Assembly (NCBI GenBank): GCA_037954325.1
Contig: JBBMNZ010000021.1
Coordinates: forward strand, 9,888,616-9,952,615
DNA: 64,000 nucleotides
Reading direction: 5' to 3'
Source of the DNA: Fistularia commersonii
Taxonomy: Eukaryota > Chordata > Actinopteri > Syngnathiformes > Fistulariidae
Each line of letters starts with the position of its first letter. Positions within the stretch are counted from its first letter, which is position 1. Positions 60,990 to 64,000 of the stretch are shown here, in pieces. A program made the translations under genes and the position numbers. A model generated the notes under the pieces. The model made no database searches. It was not told the origin of the DNA and saw nothing but the letters and a program-made list of their open reading frames with translations.

Positions 60990-63900
60990 GATTTAATCTA
61001 AATACAATAATTACCCTTTATATGAGGCAATTACAATATTAAGTGCGGCAGAAAGGCGAAGACAGAAACCTTCGTTTTTCAAAATCAGATCCGGAGGGTC
61101 TAATGATAAAAACTATAATTTGTTCCAAGAAACATTTTCTTTGCAGACTACTGCCTTAATACACGCGAAGTACCTTTTGGACAGGCCTGATGTCCTCAAT
61201 GAACCAACAGTTGGTGTTTTTGTCACATACAGTTTTACATAGAGCACAACATAAGTGAAATTTGACCACTGCATTTAACCCTTCATGGATGCACAATGAG
61301 CAGAAGGCAGCCAAGGAACAGCGCCAGGGGAGCAGTTAGGGGTTCAGTGTCTTGCTGAAGAACACAGCGACAGGCAAGGAGAAACCATGAATTGTACCAG
61401 GAATGTTCGGTTCCTCTAACTCCCTGTACAACGCCACCTACAACTAAAAGTCTACATGACTTGGATCAGAAGACGGGCCTGTAGAAGGGTCTTTCCAAGA
61501 ACGGCTAATTGAGACTGAACCCAGAGTTGGTGTAGCATATCTAACTCATAGCATATCCAGCTCAAGGAAAGTGACAATATACAAGTTTGCCCAATGCTGA
61601 ACACCCACCATTTGTGTTGTTCTATCAATGTAAGAAGGTCCAACCTAGGGGTGCCGAAAGAAGTCCTTTTCTCCTTTCTGTCTCCTTTCTCAGAGCTCAG
61701 ATGCTATTGTGTGAAGAAAGTATCAATGGCCCGAAAAGCAAGAACGGAAAATGTTCCAGTTAATGCTCCAGCATCCATGTAAGGAAAGGAGATTGGACAC
61801 CATGTTTGATAAAATGTGGGATAGTCTCTCCATTTTGCAGATCCTACGGATAAAGGACTGAAGCATAGTGTGGCATACATCTGTAGTAGCTGTTATTCCC
61901 TGTGATGACGGTTTTGGCAAGAGTCCTGTCTTTGCCCATTGGTTTGCTGCAGTGTTGGCTGCAGGGAGTTAGAAGCCCAAACCCAATTTTAGTATCTCAT
62001 CAGAAGCAGTTGCCCCACATTTCCCAGAAGCCTAGGTGAGGTGGTCCTCGTCACTCATCTTTAAAACCAGCGTCATTGAGTGGATCATTTACCCTTTGCT
62101 CGGAGTTCAGCGCAAAGGGTGGGTGTGCTTCGTGTTTTGATGGTTCACCCATTAAAGCTTCAGCTTTAGCTAAAAACCATCCAATTGGCATAGCATTATG
62201 CTCTGTCTCATGGGAAACTGAGAGACAAAATGACACCTGCTATGCCCTGTATGTGTGGTGGCATGCCGTACAAGGAACACATCACCAACACCAGATACCT
62301 CCGAGATGATAATCTGTTTTAGTGTTGCCATGGCTTGAACCTTTTTCTTAGAGACAACCTAGAAGGTAAAATTGACCTAAAAAGTAATAATTAAGGAGAT
62401 TTCACTCAACACACTGCATGGTGGCATCAAAAGGCTGTATTGGAGTGCTTGTTGAGGATACATTTACGGTTATAATGTGGTCAATAAACTTGCTAAATGG
62501 AAACCGAACCTTGGGATCCTTGTCAGTCCATTGAGTCCATTCACCCAGTTTCTACTCAGATCTTGTGAGAAATAGATGTGTGCTGATTGGGTTTGGGATG
62601 TACTAATTGTGTTCCACTGTCCTTAGATACGTTGCATTGGGCTCTTGCTGATCCATGGAGGCGGCTGAAATTAATGGAGTGGGAATGCAATTACAGCTAA
62701 CATGTAGCCTGTCCGGTCAAAGGACTTGGAGTGCTATCAACTTCATAAGATGTGTAGAAATTCTACTCTGCAAAATTATCTAGAAATGCAAGATTTTGAA
62801 ATTTTATGTAAGCACAAGTAAAGCTTTTTACCTAACCCTTTTGCTGATGAGCCATACACTGAAGTAAAACCTTATGAAAAAAGAAACAAGACCAAACCAC
62901 ATAACCCTGACTTGGTAAGTTTTCTCCCTTTGAATACATACCATTTTAATTGTATGAGCAAAGCTGCTTTGCCATTTTGATTGTTGCGGGACGAGGCCTT
63001 CCTCTTCTAAAACTCGGACTCTTAGAACCCCACCTCACAGTGTTCTACACAGCTGCATGACGACGGCAACATTTGTATGGAGAGGCGTGCTGAAATGATC
63101 TTAATAATCAAATGTTCGTCGGTCAACATGATAACTTGAAATAAACAACAATCTCTGCATTGCACACTGAATACCAAACAAAATTGCAATATGGCTGATT
63201 TTATCCTGGGAGCAGGTAGTTTAAGAAAAAGAGGAAAAAAAGCCTGCAACAACCATAACCTGTTTTTCTATTTCAGTCTGCACTTCTTGAAACCACAGAA
63301 TTATCTAAAATAGATTAAGGACCAATATACATGGACAGTGCAGTGGCCATTCCCACAAAAGGAGCACAGACAAATTATCACATTGTATTCCTCTTAAACG
63401 ATGAAAGCCATTATGAGTGGAGTTAAATTTAGTAAGGACCAGAGCATCAGTATCCCTTTTCACTCATCATTAAACACTCTGGTGAAGTCCAACTTTTCAA
63501 AACTAAAGCCCAAACCATTGCCATAAAGACAGTGAACATTAATTTACCATTCCAAATAAAAAGAAATTCTTTGGTTTGCTGAAAGGTTAGAGGAGCAGAT
63601 TGGGTTACAGAAAAATATTTGATGATTTTATAATCTGGCATGGAAATTCTGGTGAACCAGAGCATTTTCCTTCATAATGACATAATGACATGACATGATG
63701 AATTTGCCCTCCAGCCACGACAGCCCTGTCGCCGCATGTGGACCTCTTCTATTTTCAGGTTATGAGAAATCTGTAACTGGGTCTTCCTGGAGCCAATGCC
63801 ATTATCCCAGATGCTACCAAAATATATTCCGGGCTGAGTTCAGCAGGTATCCTGTCTTTGGCTCATGCATTTTACATCGACGCGGAACTACTCAGATATC

Positions 63901-64000
63901 ATATCTGGGTTGAGATAGCCTTGTTTACTATGAACAACATTTGCTGCTGAAAAAAAATATTCTATTATCAAATATACATGTACATGTACACATAATCAGA
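60990..64000. other. Unassigned intergenic sequence at the window end
   Basis: One dispersed repeat lies at about 61325-61440 (GGGGTTCAGTGTCTTGCTGA, GTACCAGGAATGTTCGG), the best match to the copy at 12288. Otherwise I see no gene, RNA or repeat that can be supported. Confidence 0.5.

Noticed and set aside
1..64000. CRISPR arrays, operons, phage or defence islands, tRNA or rRNA genes.
   Set aside because: None is visible. All supported genes are spliced vertebrate genes, and the repeats are eukaryotic transposons and microsatellites.

Overview
The window is nuclear DNA of a ray-finned fish, probably a percomorph teleost. It holds vertebrate genes with GT-AG introns, fish-type LINE 3' ends (L2/CR1-like, RTE-like), Tc1 and pogo/Tigger-like DNA transposons, and long microsatellites. 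There are no operons, phage, CRISPR arrays or other prokaryotic systems.

Layout. (1) Bases 1-11124, + strand: the last 21 coding exons of usp48, a nuclear ubiquitin hydrolase; its 5' half lies before base 1. Its introns carry an RTE-like LINE remnant, a deleted Tc1 element and a pair of near-perfect palindromes. (2) Bases 13440-20309, + strand: zbtb40, a BTB and C2H2 zinc-finger transcription factor, with 11 coding exons and one non-coding first exon. (3) Bases 20310-23428: a convergent intergenic interval with a pogo-like transposon remnant. (4) Bases 27583-23429, - strand: cyb561d1, a cytochrome b561 family reductase in three exons. (5) Bases 49742-29888, - strand: atxn7l2, an ataxin-7 paralogue of the SAGA deubiquitinase module, rebuilt as ten coding exons that stay in frame and encode 774 residues. 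(6) Bases 49743-64000: no host gene that I can support, only LINE fragments, a 240-bp GATA/GGAT tetranucleotide tract, a (TTC)n tract and unassigned sequence.

atxn7l2 followed by cyb561d1 in the same direction matches the human 1p13.3 order. usp48 and zbtb40 both map to human 1p36.12. The window therefore joins two blocks that lie apart on the human chromosome. The genes do not form one pathway. Two of them, usp48 and atxn7l2, concern ubiquitin removal from histones, but the sequence gives no sign that this is more than coincidence.

Exon borders were set by hand from GT/AG sites, reading-frame continuity and remembered similarity to the human proteins. No alignment or RNA evidence was available. 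I found no previously undescribed biological system. The points most worth checking are the USP48 palindromes, a LINE with an inverted 5' part, two transposons with readable ends, and uncertain C-termini in zbtb40 and atxn7l2.
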